From assembly GCF_021166585.1 (NCBI RefSeq), contig NZ_JAJOZE010000006.1:1-64000 (forward strand): 64,000 bases of DNA, written 5' to 3'. This document shows, piece by piece, positions 1 through 11,222 of the stretch. The notes below the pieces were generated by a model that worked only from the letters and a program-made list of their open reading frames with translations, was not told where the DNA came from and did no database searches. Each line of letters begins with the position of its first letter. Within the stretch, counting starts at the first letter, position 1. Source of the DNA: Metabacillus kandeliae (lineage in GTDB: Bacteria > Bacillota > Bacilli > Bacillales > Bacillaceae). A program made the translations under genes and the position numbers.

Positions 1-158
1 ACTTTTAAAATTCTGTCACTCTCTTAGGAGTAACTATTTTATTATATATCATCAGCCTAGCGAAAGTCAACACTTTTTTTAGTTTGTTTTTTCGCTGTTT
101 TGGTTTCTCAAAAGCTGACTTAAATGATTATAGCAGGCTTTATTTAATCTGACAATAG

Positions 159-186
159 AAAAAAGAGAGGTTTTCCTCTCTTTTTA
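159..186 (-). terminator. Terminator of the HD-GYP gene (probably bidirectional)
   Basis: A/T-flanked hairpin with arms AAAGAGAGG and CCTCTCTTT around a TTTT loop, just downstream of the stop codon at 202 on the minus strand. A-tracts and T-tracts on both sides mean it could stop transcription from either direction. The first 158 bases hold nothing else I can support. Confidence 0.75.
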
Positions 187-201
187 AAAAAATGTTTATA
201 T

Positions 202-1269
202 CTATATAATTTCTTCTATATGCATGTCTTTTCTAGCTGTTAAAGCTATGATTTCATTTGTATCAATCAGCTTGACCATCGGCCTGGTAGGGTAATTCTG
301 CTCCACGAAGACGACTTCTGCATAGCGGCCGTCTGACAGTCTTACTTTTGCGCCGTTGGAAGTTTTCACAATAGCTTTAGTCAGAACGCTTGTAATACTA
401 AGATCAAATTTGCCGAAGTAGTCCTGTCTGATATGTTCCAGCACTTTAAACGGCGACATTTTAGGACGGTATGGCCTGTCGCATACCATTGCCTGGTAGG
501 TATCAGCTACTGCGGCAATTTTCCCGTATGGATGCAGCTGTTCTCCTTTCGCTCCAAGAGGATAGCCGCTCCCGTCCAGCCGCTCATGATGCTGCAGCAC
601 TCCGAGCTTTACGCCTTCTTTAATAGCCGTCAAGTCTTTGATCATCTTATAGCTCATCACAGAGTGCTGTTTGATTTCCGCAAATTCCTTATCCGTCAGC
701 GCAAGCTTCTTCCATAGAATCGTTGGTTCCATTTTTGCCATGCCTGAATCCAATAGCAGACCTGTAATGGAAATTTGGTTGATTTCTCCTTGGGGCATGT
801 TCAGCCTTGATGCAAGGAAGGCACTTAGGAGGGCAACGGAAACGCAGTGATGATAAATATACTCTTTTACGTTAGCATAGTAAGGCGTTTTAAAAATCTC
901 TTCCGGATGCTGGAGGCCTTCTTCAACAAGCGGAAGAATTAAATTCCTTACCTTCGCGATATCAACAATGGCACCTGACTGCCAGCCTGTATACAGTTTC
1001 TTGAAGCTGTTTACAGCTTGCTGGTATTTTTCAGCAAATTGGTTATTTGTATTGTTTTCAAGTCTATTTGCTTTGGTATTATCAGATGCTTCCCATTTGC
1101 CGTTCTGAATCCCTTCAGCGTGCACTTCGCTGATCAGAAAGGCTTTCAGGACTTCGATCAGCTCTTTTGTGAGAACTGTATTTTTTCCCATCAGCGGATA
1201 TTTCGAGTGCAGCATAACGTCTTCCGTTAGCACATATCCGCTTTCAAGCTCATGTACAGCAACTTTCAT
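202..1269 (-). CDS. HD-GYP-type domain protein with a degenerate HD motif
   Basis: A 355-residue protein ending in an HD-GYP-like domain. HD-GYP proteins are usually cyclic-di-GMP phosphodiesterases with a two- or three-metal site. Visible here are H140/H141, the H202 position, the pair H227-H228 and a GYP motif at about 235-237 (DGSGYPLG). The HD dyad itself reads L173-D174-S-G, so the histidine is missing. About 130 residues before the domain look like a variable sensor or partner region. The start was placed at the ATG at 1269: it has an upstream AGAGG, and a longer reading frame from 1317 would begin upstream of the candidate -10 box at 1309-1314. The gene follows gyrA in the same direction but behind gyrA's terminator, so it is probably a separate unit. 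With the HD histidine absent, enzymatic activity is doubtful; it may bind a ligand or act on a protein. Family assignment is good, function unknown. Confidence 0.8.
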   Translation of the reverse strand: MKVAVHELESGYVLTEDVMLHSKYPLMGKNTVLTKELIEVLKAFLISEVHAEGIQNGKWEASDNTKANRLENNTNNQFAEKYQQAVNSFKKLYTGWQSGAIVDIAKVRNLILPLVEEGLQHPEEIFKTPYYANVKEYIYHHCVSVALLSAFLASRLNMPQGEINQISITGLLLDSGMAKMEPTILWKKLALTDKEFAEIKQHSVMSYKMIKDLTAIKEGVKLGVLQHHERLDGSGYPLGAKGEQLHPYGKIAAVADTYQAMVCDRPYRPKMSPFKVLEHIRQDYFGKFDLSITSVLTKAIVKTSNGAKVRLSDGRYAEVVFVEQNYPTRPMVKLIDTNEIIALTARKDMHIEEII

Positions 1270-1308
1270 TCTTGTACCTCTTCCCCATGTTCGTGTCATT
1301 TTACCTAT

Positions 1309-1339
1309 ATTATACATGGAATAAGGAGAATTTTGTCAT
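1309..1339 (-). promoter_or_regulatory. Candidate sigma-A promoter of the HD-GYP gene
   Basis: On the minus strand a perfect TATAAT (1314-1309) is preceded by TGACAA (1338-1333) at 18 bp. The -35 box is weak. Its place between the gyrA terminator and the gene supports the shorter ORF start at 1269. Confidence 0.5.
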
Positions 1340-1380
1340 TCTTTCAAGATAGATTTCAGTAAAAATTTTCAAGATGAGGC

Positions 1381-1410
1381 CATAAAAAAAGGTGCAGCAA
1401 ATGCTGCACC
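1381..1410 (-). terminator. gyrA rho-independent terminator
   Basis: Perfect hairpin GGTGCAGCA / TGCTGCACC at 1391-1410, followed on the minus strand by a run of seven T residues. It lies 5 bases after the gyrA stop codon. Confidence 0.9.
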
Positions 1411-1415
1411 TCTTA

Positions 1416-3932
1416 TTATTCTTCGTCTGCTTCTATAATTGGCGGCTCTGGAGCATTCTCGATGTTAGCCTCAGCAGCCTCTTCTATTTCTTCTTCGATC
1501 ACTTCTTCTTTTTCTACTACAGCTATTGTCGCAACGTGTTCGCTATCACCTAGTTTGATAAGCTTAACACCCTGCGTATTTCTGCCAAGGGAAGAAATTC
1601 CTTCAATACCCATCCGGATCAGTACGCCTGAGGCGGTGATCAGCATAAGATCTTCCTCGCCGGCTGTCGCTTTGACTGATACAACTGTACCGTTTTTCTC
1701 CGTGATGTTGCAGGTTTTGATTCCTTTTCCTCCGCGGCTTTGAATGCGGTATTCGTCAGAAGGCGTTCTTTTTCCGAAGCCGTTTTTCGTTACAGTCAGA
1801 ATCTCGGTGTTTTCTTCGAGTATTTCCATCCCCACAACTTCATCCTCTGAATCAAGCGTAATGCCTTTTACGCCTGTTGCAGTCCGGCCCATCGGCCTTA
1901 CATCCTTTTCAGGGAAACGGATCAGCATGCCATTCTTTGTTCCGATGATGATCTCTTTGGATCCGTCTGTCATTTTAACAGAAATGAGCTCATCTTCTTC
2001 CCTCAGATTAACGGCAATTAGTCCGCTGTTGCGGATGTTGGCAAATTGAGACAAGCGCGTCCGTTTTGATATCCCTGTTTTAGTAGTAAAGAACAGGTAC
2101 CAGTCATCCGCAAATTCAGATACTGGAATAATAGCATTGATCCATTCGCCTTTTTCCACTTCCAGAAGGTTAACGATCGGAAGGCCCTTAGCTGTTCTGC
2201 CGTATTCAGGGATTTCATATCCTTTTGTCCGGTATACTTTTCCTTTGTTGGAGAAGTAAAGAATTGTATCATGAGTGGACGTTGTAAGGAGATGCTCAAC
2301 AAAGTCGTCTTCATTTGTTCCCATTCCCTGAATTCCGCGGCCGCCCCGCTTTTGGCTTCTGTATGTGGAAAGCGGCAGACGCTTAATGTATCCGTTATGG
2401 GTCAGCGTCAATATGATGTTTTCCTGTGGAATCAGGTCTTCATCTTCGATAATCTCCGCTCCGCCCGCGATAATTTCCGTGCGGCGTCCATCATCAAAGC
2501 GCTCTTTAATTTCATTGAGCTCTTCTCTGATGATTTCCAGTACTTTTTCCTCGTTAGCCAAAATCGCTTTTAACTCTGCAATCAGCTTAACAAGGTTTTG
2601 GAATTCTTCTTCAATTTTTTCTCTTTCCAATCCTGTTAAACGCTGAAGGCGCATGTCCAGAATGGCCTGAGCCTGCTTATCAGACAGGGAGAACTGCTCC
2701 ATCAAGCCTGTCCTGGCAATCTCAGTTGTTTGAGAGCTGCGGATCAAGGCAATGACTTCATCAAGGTGATCAAGTGCAATTCTTAACCCTTCTAAAATAT
2801 GTGCTCTTGCTTCGGCTTTTCTGAGCTCGAAAGCTGTCCGGCGGCGTATGACAACCTTTTGGTGGTCAAGGTAATGAACAAGTGCCTGCTTCAGCGACAG
2901 AACCCGCGGGTGGCCGTCAACGAGCGCCAGCATATTGATGCCGAAGCTTGTTTGAAGAGCCGTCTGTTTATAGAGATTATTTAAAAGAACATTTGCATTG
3001 GCGTCTTTTCGAACCTCAATGTAGATTCTCATCCCGTTACGGTCTGATTCATCCCTGAGGTCTGTAATGCCTTCAATCCGCTTATCGCGGACAAGCTCGG
3101 CAATTTTTTCAATCAGTCTTGCTTTGTTTACCTGGTAAGGCAATTCCGAAACAATGATAACCTGCTTTCCTGTAGAGGTTTCTTCAATCTCTACTTTCGC
3201 TCTGACTGTAATAGAGCCTCTGCCGGTTTCATATGCCTTCCTGATGCCGCTTCTTCCGATAATTTGTCCGCCTGTCGGGAAATCCGGGCCATGAACAATT
3301 TCCATTAATTCTGCTGTTGAAATTTCTTCATCCTTGCTGACCGCAAGAACACCGTCAATAATTTCACCAAGAGAATGAGGAGGAATGTTTGTAGCCATCC
3401 CAACCGCAATGCCTGTAGCACCGTTTACAAGCAGATTGGGAAAGCGGGAAGGAAGAACAATTGGTTCTTTTTCTGAACCGTCATAGTTATCCTGATAGTC
3501 GATCGTATCTTTATTAATATCGCGGAGAAGCTCCATCGCAATTTTGGACATTCTTGCTTCAGTGTAACGCATCGCAGCAGCAGCATCGCCATCGATGGAT
3601 CCGAAGTTTCCGTGGCCGTCTACAAGCATGTGGCGATAGTTAAAGTCCTGTGCCATGCGCACCATTGTTTCGTAAACGGATGAATCACCATGCGGGTGAT
3701 ATTTACCGATAACTTCCCCGACGATACGGGCTGATTTTTTATGTGCCTTGTCACTTGTCATGCCAAGGTCATTCATTGCGTAGAGCACACGGCGGTGAAC
3801 AGGCTTTAAGCCGTCACGGACATCCGGAAGTGCACGGGATACGATAACGCTCATCGCATAATCCAAGAAAGAAGAACGCATTTCCTGGCTTATATTTACT
3901 TCTTTTACTTGAGGCTTTTTATTTTCATCCAT
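1416..3932 (-). CDS. gyrA: DNA gyrase subunit A
   Basis: Breakage-reunion subunit of the A2B2 type II topoisomerase that introduces negative supercoils. The 838 residues have the usual layout: winged-helix and tower core with catalytic Tyr123 in [10 protein letters not shown], a coiled-coil gate, and a C-terminal beta-pinwheel opening with the GyrA box QKRGGRG. The tail is strongly acidic (E/D-rich over the last 35 residues), as in other Bacillaceae. The quinolone-resistance region keeps Ser84 and Glu88 (HGDSSVYE), so no classical resistance change is visible. The ATG at 3932 has an AGGGGAGG site. In many bacilli gyrA directly follows gyrB; here a small repeat-protein gene and two terminators separate them, so gyrA probably uses its own promoter. 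Confidence 0.98.
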   Translation of the reverse strand: MDENKKPQVKEVNISQEMRSSFLDYAMSVIVSRALPDVRDGLKPVHRRVLYAMNDLGMTSDKAHKKSARIVGEVIGKYHPHGDSSVYETMVRMAQDFNYRHMLVDGHGNFGSIDGDAAAAMRYTEARMSKIAMELLRDINKDTIDYQDNYDGSEKEPIVLPSRFPNLLVNGATGIAVGMATNIPPHSLGEIIDGVLAVSKDEEISTAELMEIVHGPDFPTGGQIIGRSGIRKAYETGRGSITVRAKVEIEETSTGKQVIIVSELPYQVNKARLIEKIAELVRDKRIEGITDLRDESDRNGMRIYIEVRKDANANVLLNNLYKQTALQTSFGINMLALVDGHPRVLSLKQALVHYLDHQKVVIRRRTAFELRKAEARAHILEGLRIALDHLDEVIALIRSSQTTEIARTGLMEQFSLSDKQAQAILDMRLQRLTGLEREKIEEEFQNLVKLIAELKAILANEEKVLEIIREELNEIKERFDDGRRTEIIAGGAEIIEDEDLIPQENIILTLTHNGYIKRLPLSTYRSQKRGGRGIQGMGTNEDDFVEHLLTTSTHDTILYFSNKGKVYRTKGYEIPEYGRTAKGLPIVNLLEVEKGEWINAIIPVSEFADDWYLFFTTKTGISKRTRLSQFANIRNSGLIAVNLREEDELISVKMTDGSKEIIIGTKNGMLIRFPEKDVRPMGRTATGVKGITLDSEDEVVGMEILEENTEILTVTKNGFGKRTPSDEYRIQSRGGKGIKTCNITEKNGTVVSVKATAGEEDLMLITASGVLIRMGIEGISSLGRNTQGVKLIKLGDSEHVATIAVVEKEEVIEEEIEEAAEANIENAPEPPIIEADEE

Positions 3933-4038
3933 GGGTTTAACCTCCCCTAAGTTAGGATGGGAGTTAGAATTTTGTCACTATCTCCGTTTATTGAACAATC
4001 AAAAGATTGGATTATGTATGGATTAGGCCATATTCTCC

Positions 4039-4044
4039 ATTATA
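4039..4044 (-). promoter_or_regulatory. Candidate -10 box for gyrA
   Basis: A perfect TATAAT on the minus strand lies about 105 bases upstream of the gyrA start, in the gap after the upstream terminator. The matching -35 is poor, so this is a suggestion only. Confidence 0.35.
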
Positions 4045-4114
4045 GCAATAATCAGGGCTTAATACACGCCTATTCCCTAAATTCCTGCAAAAGCACGCTG
4101 TACGCACGGGAAAA

Positions 4115-4142
4115 AATAAAAAACACCCGAAAAGGACGGGTG
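4115..4142 (-). terminator. Terminator of the Gly/Phe-rich gene
   Basis: Hairpin CACCCG / CGGGTG (4124-4142) followed on the minus strand by a T-rich run. A second palindrome, CAGCTCTGAGCTG, lies at 4146-4158 between it and the stop codon. Confidence 0.75.
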
Positions 4143-4164
4143 CGTGCAGCTCTGAGCTGTTTTT

Positions 4165-4497
4165 TCAGTAATAATATGGGTAGCCATAGTAGGGATAGCC
4201 ATAACCATAACCATAATACGGATAGCCGTAAAATGGTGCAGACAAAAGCGCCCCTGCTGCCAGTCCTCCAAGAAACGGAAATCCGAACCCATATCCAAAT
4301 CCGAACGGTCTGCCGAAGCCATAGCCGAATCCTGGACCAAAACCGAATCCCGGGCGGCCAAATCCAAATCCTGGTCTTCCGAAACCAAACCCCGGTCTGC
4401 CAAAGCCAAATCCTGGTCTTCCAAATCCAAACCCCGGACGGCCGAACCGTCCAATTCGTCCAAAGCGCTCTTCTGTCTCTATAGATTGATTTTGCAT
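4165..4497 (-). CDS. Gly/Phe/Tyr-rich low-complexity repeat protein
   Basis: A 110-residue protein of unknown function. After a short polar N-terminus (residues 1-15) it consists of about five tandem GRPGFGF heptads, then a glycine/phenylalanine stretch, a short hydrophobic segment (about 75-88, LGGLAAGALLSAPF) and a C-terminal run of Tyr/Gly/Pro (GYGYPYYGY repeats). There is no signal peptide. An AGGAGGGG site seven bases before the ATG, a matching promoter and a terminator show it is a real single-gene unit. Low-complexity Gly/Tyr/Phe proteins of this type in bacilli are often spore-coat or surface components, but I see no sequence hallmark proving this. Opposite-strand and other-frame ORFs here arise from the repeat. 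Confidence 0.75.
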   Translation of the reverse strand: MQNQSIETEERFGRIGRFGRPGFGFGRPGFGFGRPGFGFGRPGFGFGRPGFGFGPGFGYGFGRPFGFGYGFGFPFLGGLAAGALLSAPFYGYPYYGYGYGYPYYGYPYYY

Positions 4498-4518
4498 TTT
4501 TTCCCCTCCTCATACCTG

Positions 4519-4542
4519 ATATCTCTACACTTGTATAGATAT
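4519..4542. promoter_or_regulatory. Near-perfect dyad overlapping the -10 of the repeat-protein gene
   Basis: The 24-bp segment has arms ATATCT-TACA and TGTA-AGATAT, differing from perfect symmetry at few positions. It covers the -10 box at 4532-4537, the position expected of a repressor operator. No regulator family is assigned. Confidence 0.45.
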
Positions 4543-4560
4543 GCTTGGGGGCTTTTTCAA
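4532..4560 (-). promoter_or_regulatory. Sigma-A-type promoter of the Gly/Phe-rich gene
   Basis: TTGAAA (4560-4555), a 17-bp spacer and TATACA (4537-4532) on the minus strand, about 35 bases upstream of the start codon. Confidence 0.6.
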
Positions 4561-4615
4561 GGTATAGGCAGATGTCCCGTCATGAAATAATTAAAGCAAA
4601 TGCTTTGAAGAAAAA

Positions 4616-4651
4616 ACAAAAAAGCCTGAAACAGCTTTCTGCTTCAGACTT
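4616..4651 (-). terminator. gyrB terminator
   Basis: Hairpin with arms GTCTGAAGCAG and CTGTTTCAGGC (4624-4650), followed on the minus strand by TTTTTTG. It lies directly downstream of the gyrB stop and separates gyrB from the downstream genes. Confidence 0.85.
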
Positions 4652-4659
4652 TTCAATAT

Positions 4660-6597
<1,938 letters not shown>

Positions 6598-6630
6598 CTA
6601 CACTTTTCTAAAGCAGCTATAAACCGGGTG

Positions 6631-6891
6631 CTATTTACCGGTTTGAAAATCTATATCAAAAGCTGTTTGCGCTCTTTTTTTCAAAGTCCCTGATGCCAGT
6701 GAAGAAAAATAGATTTTATCGACTGTTACAACGATGGATTTCGTATCCATTCCTGAAATCCCATTCATTTCGGCATCTTGTTTTTCTAGAAACTCCGTAA
6801 TGATCGGTGAGGATTTAGATGTCGAATAATCCAGAATCATCACGACTTCCTTTGATGGAACAACGAAATTATCCCCTAAATGTATGTACAC
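6631..6891 (-). CDS. remB: RemB-type regulatory protein (DUF370 family, YaaB)
   Basis: An 86-residue protein in the recF-gyrB gap, as in B. subtilis yaaB/remB, which contributes to extracellular-matrix and biofilm gene control. The N-terminus MYIHLGDNFVVPSKEVVMIL and the internal KSIVVTVDKIYFSSLAS match the family's beta-rich fold. The start is a GTG at 6891 with AGGTG upstream. It lies 16 bases after recF and 33 before gyrB, in one operon. The assignment rests on family resemblance and conserved position; DNA binding is inferred from the paralogue RemA. Confidence 0.85.
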   Translation of the reverse strand: MYIHLGDNFVVPSKEVVMILDYSTSKSSPIITEFLEKQDAEMNGISGMDTKSIVVTVDKIYFSSLASGTLKKRAQTAFDIDFQTGK

Positions 6892-6907
6892 AGCTTCACC
6901 TCATTTT

Positions 6908-8020
6908 TTAAGCTTCAAGGGCACCTGCCGCAATATGGTACGTTGCAGCCTGCTTCAGGGTTTCATGGTCAATGCCTTCCACGCTTGTTGTGGTCACAAA
7001 GGTTTGAACCTTTCCCTGAATGGTGTTTAGAAGGTGGGACTGCCGGTAATCGTCAAGCTCTGATAACACATCATCAAGAAGCAGTATGGGGTATTCCCCG
7101 ATCTCTTCTTTGATCAGTTCAATCTCTGCGAGCTTCAAAGACAGTGCGGTGGTCCGCTGCTGCCCCTGTGAACCGAATGTCTGAACATCCCTGCCATTCA
7201 CATAAAAAACCAGATCATCGCGGTGGGGTCCGGCGAGGGTAACGCCGCGTTCGATTTCCCTCTCTTTGAGTTTATCAAACTTTTCAAGATATTCTTCATT
7301 CATTTTCGACAAAACCGGTTCTTCTGATACCTCTATGCCAGTTTTATATTCTATTTTCAGCTCTTCCAGCCCTCTGGATATTCCGGAATGGATCGGCTGC
7401 GCCCATTTTTCAAGCTGTGTGATGAAAGCCTTCCTCCTCAGCACCAGTCTTGACGCCATATCGCTGAGCTGCACTGTCAGCACTTCCAGCATGGTCCTGT
7501 CGCTTTGGCGCTTTGTTTGAAGCTGTTTTAAATAATGGTTGCGCTGCTGGAGCATTTTTTGATACTGGCTGAGCTCATGCAAATAGACAGCCGATACCTG
7601 TCCAATTTCCATGTCAATAAAGCGTCTGCGGACCTGAGGGTTTCCTTTGACAAGATTCAGGTCTTCAGGCGCAAACATGATGACATTTACCGCACCGATG
7701 TACTGGCTGAGTTTTTTCTGTTCAATATGATTAACTTTTGCTTTTTTGCCCTTTTTGGAAAGAACAAGCTGAATGGGGATCGAACCGTTGTGTTTTACCA
7801 CCCTTCCCTCTATTTTAGCATACTCTTCATCCCAGCGGATAAGATCTTTATCATTTGAGGTGCGGTGTGATTTCGCCATGGCCAGCACGTAAATGGCTTC
7901 CATCAGGTTGGTCTTTCCCTGTGCATTCTCACCGAGGATCACATTGACTTTATTGTCAAAAGAAACAGCCAGTTCTGTATAATTTCTATAATTTTTTAAT
8001 TCCAGATCTGTAATATGCAA
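6908..8020 (-). CDS. recF: DNA replication/repair protein RecF
   Basis: SMC-like ATPase that, with RecO and RecR, loads RecA onto gapped DNA. Walker A is GENAQGKT at residues 30-37. The C-terminal part has the ABC-type signature region ([18 protein letters not shown]) and Walker [13 protein letters not shown]. Its 370 residues are the normal family length. The start is a TTG at 8020 ([14 protein letters not shown]), 25 bases after yaaA, in the dnaN-yaaA-recF-remB-gyrB run. Confidence 0.97.
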   Translation of the reverse strand: MHITDLELKNYRNYTELAVSFDNKVNVILGENAQGKTNLMEAIYVLAMAKSHRTSNDKDLIRWDEEYAKIEGRVVKHNGSIPIQLVLSKKGKKAKVNHIEQKKLSQYIGAVNVIMFAPEDLNLVKGNPQVRRRFIDMEIGQVSAVYLHELSQYQKMLQQRNHYLKQLQTKRQSDRTMLEVLTVQLSDMASRLVLRRKAFITQLEKWAQPIHSGISRGLEELKIEYKTGIEVSEEPVLSKMNEEYLEKFDKLKEREIERGVTLAGPHRDDLVFYVNGRDVQTFGSQGQQRTTALSLKLAEIELIKEEIGEYPILLLDDVLSELDDYRQSHLLNTIQGKVQTFVTTTSVEGIDHETLKQAATYHIAAGALEA

Positions 8021-8045
8021 AATGACACCAACTTCTTTTGGCCTT

Positions 8046-8267
8046 TTATCTGGCTATTGTAAATTTGCCGATCTCTTTTATCTCAATGACATCATTTTCG
8101 CGGAGTTTTTTTCCTCTCCGGTTTTCTGCTTCATCATTTACATAAATTTCATGCTCGGCTAAGAACCATTTTGCCATACCGCCTGATTGAATGATATCGG
8201 CATGTTTTAAAAATTGTCCTAATGTAATAAATTCCGTATCGATTTTGACTTTCTGGCCGTTTGCCAT
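8046..8267 (-). CDS. yaaA: S4-domain protein YaaA (RlbA-like)
   Basis: A 73-residue RNA-binding S4-domain protein found between dnaN and recF across bacilli and linked to 50S ribosome assembly. The S4 fold is visible in [26 protein letters not shown] and the following NRRGKKL loop. The ATG at 8267 was chosen because AGGAGG lies 9 bases upstream and the length then matches the family; the frame is open further upstream to 8336 without homology. Confidence 0.92.
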   Translation of the reverse strand: MANGQKVKIDTEFITLGQFLKHADIIQSGGMAKWFLAEHEIYVNDEAENRRGKKLRENDVIEIKEIGKFTIAR

Positions 8268-8299
8268 CTGAATTTGCCTCCTTTTGTCCACTAAAAAAG

Positions 8300-8316
8300 T
8301 TATCCACATGTGGATA
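8300..8316. promoter_or_regulatory. Inverted pair of DnaA boxes between dnaN and yaaA
   Basis: TTATCCACA at 8300-8308 abuts TGTGGATA at 8309-8316. The first half is a perfect DnaA box. Confidence 0.6.
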
Positions 8317-8321
8317 GTGAA

Positions 8322-8353
8322 GAAAGCTACTAGCATTCAGTCTAGTAGCTTTC
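8322..8353 (-). terminator. Stem-loop after dnaN
   Basis: A perfect 12-bp stem (GAAAGCTACTAG / CTAGTAGCTTTC) with an 8-base loop follows dnaN by about 25 bases. The T-tail is poor, so it may attenuate or protect the transcript rather than fully terminate it. Confidence 0.5.
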
Positions 8354-8377
8354 ATTGTATCAGATTATTTCATGCTA

Positions 8378-9514
8378 TTAATACGTTCTTACAGGCAGGA
8401 TCAGCTGAAGGATGGAATCATCCTCCGGAATTGTGATGACGAACGGGCGCATCGCACCTGTAAAGCTAACTGTGATTTCAGTGCCTTCCACTGCCTTTAA
8501 AGCATCCATCACATATTTTGCACTGAAGGAGATTTTCAATTCTTCGCCTTCTGTGCTTTGTGTCTGAACTTCCTCAAGTACTTTTCCGATCTCAGGAGAG
8601 TTAGAAGAAATTTCTACCATGCCTCCAGGAAGAGTTGAGAATTTCACGACGTTGTTTCTTCCTTCTCTTGCAAGGAGAGAAGCCCTGTCAATTGCCTGAA
8701 GGAAATCCCTTGTGGCAATGTTGATGACCGTTTTGCTTTCATTCGGGATCAGTCTTGATGTATCAGGATAATTTCCATCAAGCAGCCTTGAGAAAAAGAG
8801 AAGATTTCGCGTTTTAAATAATACTTGGTTTTCTGTCACAACAATATCGACCAGTTCATTGCTGTCATCAAGAAGCTTGTTCAGTTCATTCAGGCTTTTG
8901 CCCGGAATAACAACATTGTGAGCAGAAGCAGCGTCAGATTCAACAGGTGCTTTTCTCATACCGAGGCGGTGGCTGTCAGTGGCTACGCATATCAGCTCGC
9001 CGTTTTCCAGTCTCCAGTTTACCCCTGTCAGAATTGGTCTTGTTTCAGATGCCGATACTGCAAAGACCGTTTGTCTGATCATTGTTTTTAATAGATCCGT
9101 CGGAATCCTGAAAACATTATTTTCTTCAATTTGAGGCAATTGCGGATATTCTTCAGCATCCAGCCCGTTCAAATTGAATTCTGCTTTACCGGAACGGATC
9201 ACAGCATTCAGGTGATTTTCCACCGTTATTTCGACAGCGTCCATCGGCAGCTTTTTCACAATTTCACTGAAAAATCTTGCTTGAAGAACAATGCTGCCAG
9301 GTGTGATGACCTCAACGTTTTCTTTTCCGTCTTCCTCAGCAGGGATAAAGGATTCGATCGAAATATCAGAATCACTTCCTGTTAATGTAACGCCTTCTTC
9401 CGAAGCAACCATTTTGATGCCTGTTAAAATCGGAATCGTAGTTCTGGAAGAAACAGCTTTCATTACATCCTGTACACTTCCAGCAAGTTTATCTCTTTGA
9501 ATGACAAATTTCAT
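8378..9514 (-). CDS. dnaN: DNA polymerase III beta subunit (sliding clamp)
   Basis: Ring-shaped processivity clamp of the replicative polymerase. The 378 residues starting MKFVIQRDKL are the same length as B. subtilis DnaN. The three-repeat clamp organisation is typical, and the C-terminus ends ...LQLILPVRTY. The ATG at 9514 is preceded by AAGGAGG, which rejects the longer reading frame from 9544. It follows dnaA in the same direction, with the origin unwinding element in the gap. Confidence 0.98.
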   Translation of the reverse strand: MKFVIQRDKLAGSVQDVMKAVSSRTTIPILTGIKMVASEEGVTLTGSDSDISIESFIPAEEDGKENVEVITPGSIVLQARFFSEIVKKLPMDAVEITVENHLNAVIRSGKAEFNLNGLDAEEYPQLPQIEENNVFRIPTDLLKTMIRQTVFAVSASETRPILTGVNWRLENGELICVATDSHRLGMRKAPVESDAASAHNVVIPGKSLNELNKLLDDSNELVDIVVTENQVLFKTRNLLFFSRLLDGNYPDTSRLIPNESKTVINIATRDFLQAIDRASLLAREGRNNVVKFSTLPGGMVEISSNSPEIGKVLEEVQTQSTEGEELKISFSAKYVMDALKAVEGTEITVSFTGAMRPFVITIPEDDSILQLILPVRTY

Positions 9515-9558
9515 CTTGGTACCTCCTTGTAATGCGAAGGGCATTTTCTATCACGCTT

Positions 9559-9621
9559 ATTTATTATTTTTTTAAAGAAAAATAGTAGTAGTAATAGTAG
9601 GGCCTGTGATTATGTGGATAA
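9559..9621. promoter_or_regulatory. oriC unwinding region: AT-rich DUE, DnaA-trio and DnaA box
   Basis: In the dnaA-dnaN gap an AT-rich stretch (9559-9582) is followed by six consecutive triplets TAG TAG TAG TAA TAG TAG (9583-9600), a GGCC step, and a perfect DnaA box TGTGGATAA (9613-9621). This is the layout of the Bacillus basal unwinding element, where DnaA loads at the box and extends along 3'-(G/A)AT-5' trios on one strand. Assigned by pattern; the trio order and distance fit. Confidence 0.85.
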
Positions 9622-9655
9622 CTCTAAAAAAGAAAGGAAACACAGTCTATCAACA

Positions 9656-9695
9656 TGTGGATAGACTGTGCACAGCTTTAACTGGTTTATACACA
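9656..9695. promoter_or_regulatory. Further DnaA-box-like sites downstream of dnaA
   Basis: TGTGGATAG at 9656-9664 and TTATACACA at 9687-9695, each one mismatch from the consensus. They belong to the dnaN-side half of the bipartite origin. Confidence 0.65.
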
Positions 9696-9707
9696 GAATT
9701 CAGGGTG

Positions 9708-11054
9708 CTAGCTTTTTAGCATTTCCTGAATTTCTTTAATTTGTCTTTTTAATAGATCATCCGACTGCAGCAATTTGCTGATTTTTTCATGAGCATGAAT
9801 GACTGTCGTATGGTCTCTGCCCCCGAATTCTTCCCCGATTTTCGGCAAGGAGGAATCTGTCAGCTCCCGTGAAAGATACATGGCGATCTGACGGGGAAAG
9901 GCAACAGACTTAGTCCGCTTCTTCGCTTTGAAATCCTCAAGCTTAATCTGATAATGCTGTCCTACGGTTTTTTGAATATCATGTATGGTAACGATTCGCG
10001 GCTTAGAGCTTGGAATAATATCCTTCAGCGCTTCAGCAGCCAAATCGGCGTTAATGTCTTTATTAATAAGAGATGAATAAGCAACAACGCGAATAAGTGC
10101 ACCCTCAAGTTCTCTAATATTGCTGTCGATTTGATTGGCGATGTAAAGCATGACTTCGTTCGGGATATCAAGTCCTTCAGCCTTTGCTTTTTTTCGCAGA
10201 ATGGCAATTCTTGTTTCCAGGTCCGGCGGTGTTATGTCTGTAATAAGTCCCCATTCAAAGCGGGATCTTAGCCTGTCCTCAAGTGTAGGAATTTCCTTTG
10301 GCGGCCTGTCGCTTGAAATTACAATCTGCTTGCTTTCCTCATGCAGCGTATTGAATGTATGGAAAAACTCCTCCTGGGTCTGTTCTTTCCCCGCAAGAAA
10401 CTGAATATCATCTATTAGCAGAACGTCGACACTTCGATATTTATTGCGAAAATCGACGGCCTTATTGTCACGAATTGAATTGATAAATTCATTGGTGAAC
10501 TTTTCGGAAGATAAATAGACAACCTTTGCTGATGGTTTGTGATCCAATACATAATGCCCGATGGCATGCATAAGGTGAGTTTTTCCGAGCCCTACTCCCC
10601 CGTAGATAAACAGCGGATTATACGCTTTTGCCGGTGCTTCCGCAACAGCGAGCGATGCAGCATGTGCAAAACGGTTGCCTGATCCAATGACAAACGTGTC
10701 AAATGTGTACTTTGGGTTGAGCATGTTTTGAGGAAGCTCAATTTGCTCATCCTCTTTTTCCATCTGCCGGATTGGTGTTTTTGGGAGAATCTCATCCTCA
10801 TTTTGATTGGCGGGGATAACAAATTTAATTGCAAGCTCTTCCCCTGTTAAATCATAGATTGTCTGAGCGATTAAATGCAGGTATCGTGATTCAAGCCAGT
10901 CTCGGGCAAATTCATTCGGTGCCGTGATTGTTAGTGTATCGCCTTGCAGTCCATGTGCCTTGGTAGATTTCAGCCATGTGTCGAAGCTTGGCTTGCTGAG
11001 TTTTTTCTCAATTAGGCCAAGGGCTCTGCTCCAAAGCTCGGAGATGTTTTCCAT
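9708..11054 (-). CDS. dnaA: Chromosomal replication initiator DnaA
   Basis: AAA+ initiator that binds DnaA boxes and opens oriC; also a transcription factor. The 448 residues comprise domain I (1-80, [20 protein letters not shown]), a linker, the AAA+ domain with Walker [10 protein letters not shown] (about residue 150), Walker [11 protein letters not shown] and an arginine-finger region, and the domain IV helix-turn-helix with the signature [15 protein letters not shown]. The ATG at 11054 has AGGAGGGG upstream. DnaA boxes flank the gene on both sides, as in the Bacillus bipartite origin, which also allows autoregulation. Confidence 0.99.
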   Translation of the reverse strand: MENISELWSRALGLIEKKLSKPSFDTWLKSTKAHGLQGDTLTITAPNEFARDWLESRYLHLIAQTIYDLTGEELAIKFVIPANQNEDEILPKTPIRQMEKEDEQIELPQNMLNPKYTFDTFVIGSGNRFAHAASLAVAEAPAKAYNPLFIYGGVGLGKTHLMHAIGHYVLDHKPSAKVVYLSSEKFTNEFINSIRDNKAVDFRNKYRSVDVLLIDDIQFLAGKEQTQEEFFHTFNTLHEESKQIVISSDRPPKEIPTLEDRLRSRFEWGLITDITPPDLETRIAILRKKAKAEGLDIPNEVMLYIANQIDSNIRELEGALIRVVAYSSLINKDINADLAAEALKDIIPSSKPRIVTIHDIQKTVGQHYQIKLEDFKAKKRTKSVAFPRQIAMYLSRELTDSSLPKIGEEFGGRDHTTVIHAHEKISKLLQSDDLLKRQIKEIQEMLKS

Positions 11055-11222
11055 TCAGTCTTTTCCCCTCCTTTATCCAAGTATTTCTTTCTCTATCTGT
11101 CTCTCCCCGGTTGTTTCAATGAACGAAAAGAGCAGCTGCCGAGGGCTGTACAATGTTTGTATAACAGTCAAAATGCCCTTATGTATAAATATACGTTTAC
11201 AGCTGATTGTTGAAAAATATAT

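Noticed and set aside
3957-4513. Long ORFs on both strands across the gyrA-gyrB gap (175, 147 and 128 aa)
   Set aside because: They are other-frame readings of the GRPGFGF DNA repeat and lack ribosome sites; only the 110-aa frame has promoter, RBS and terminator.
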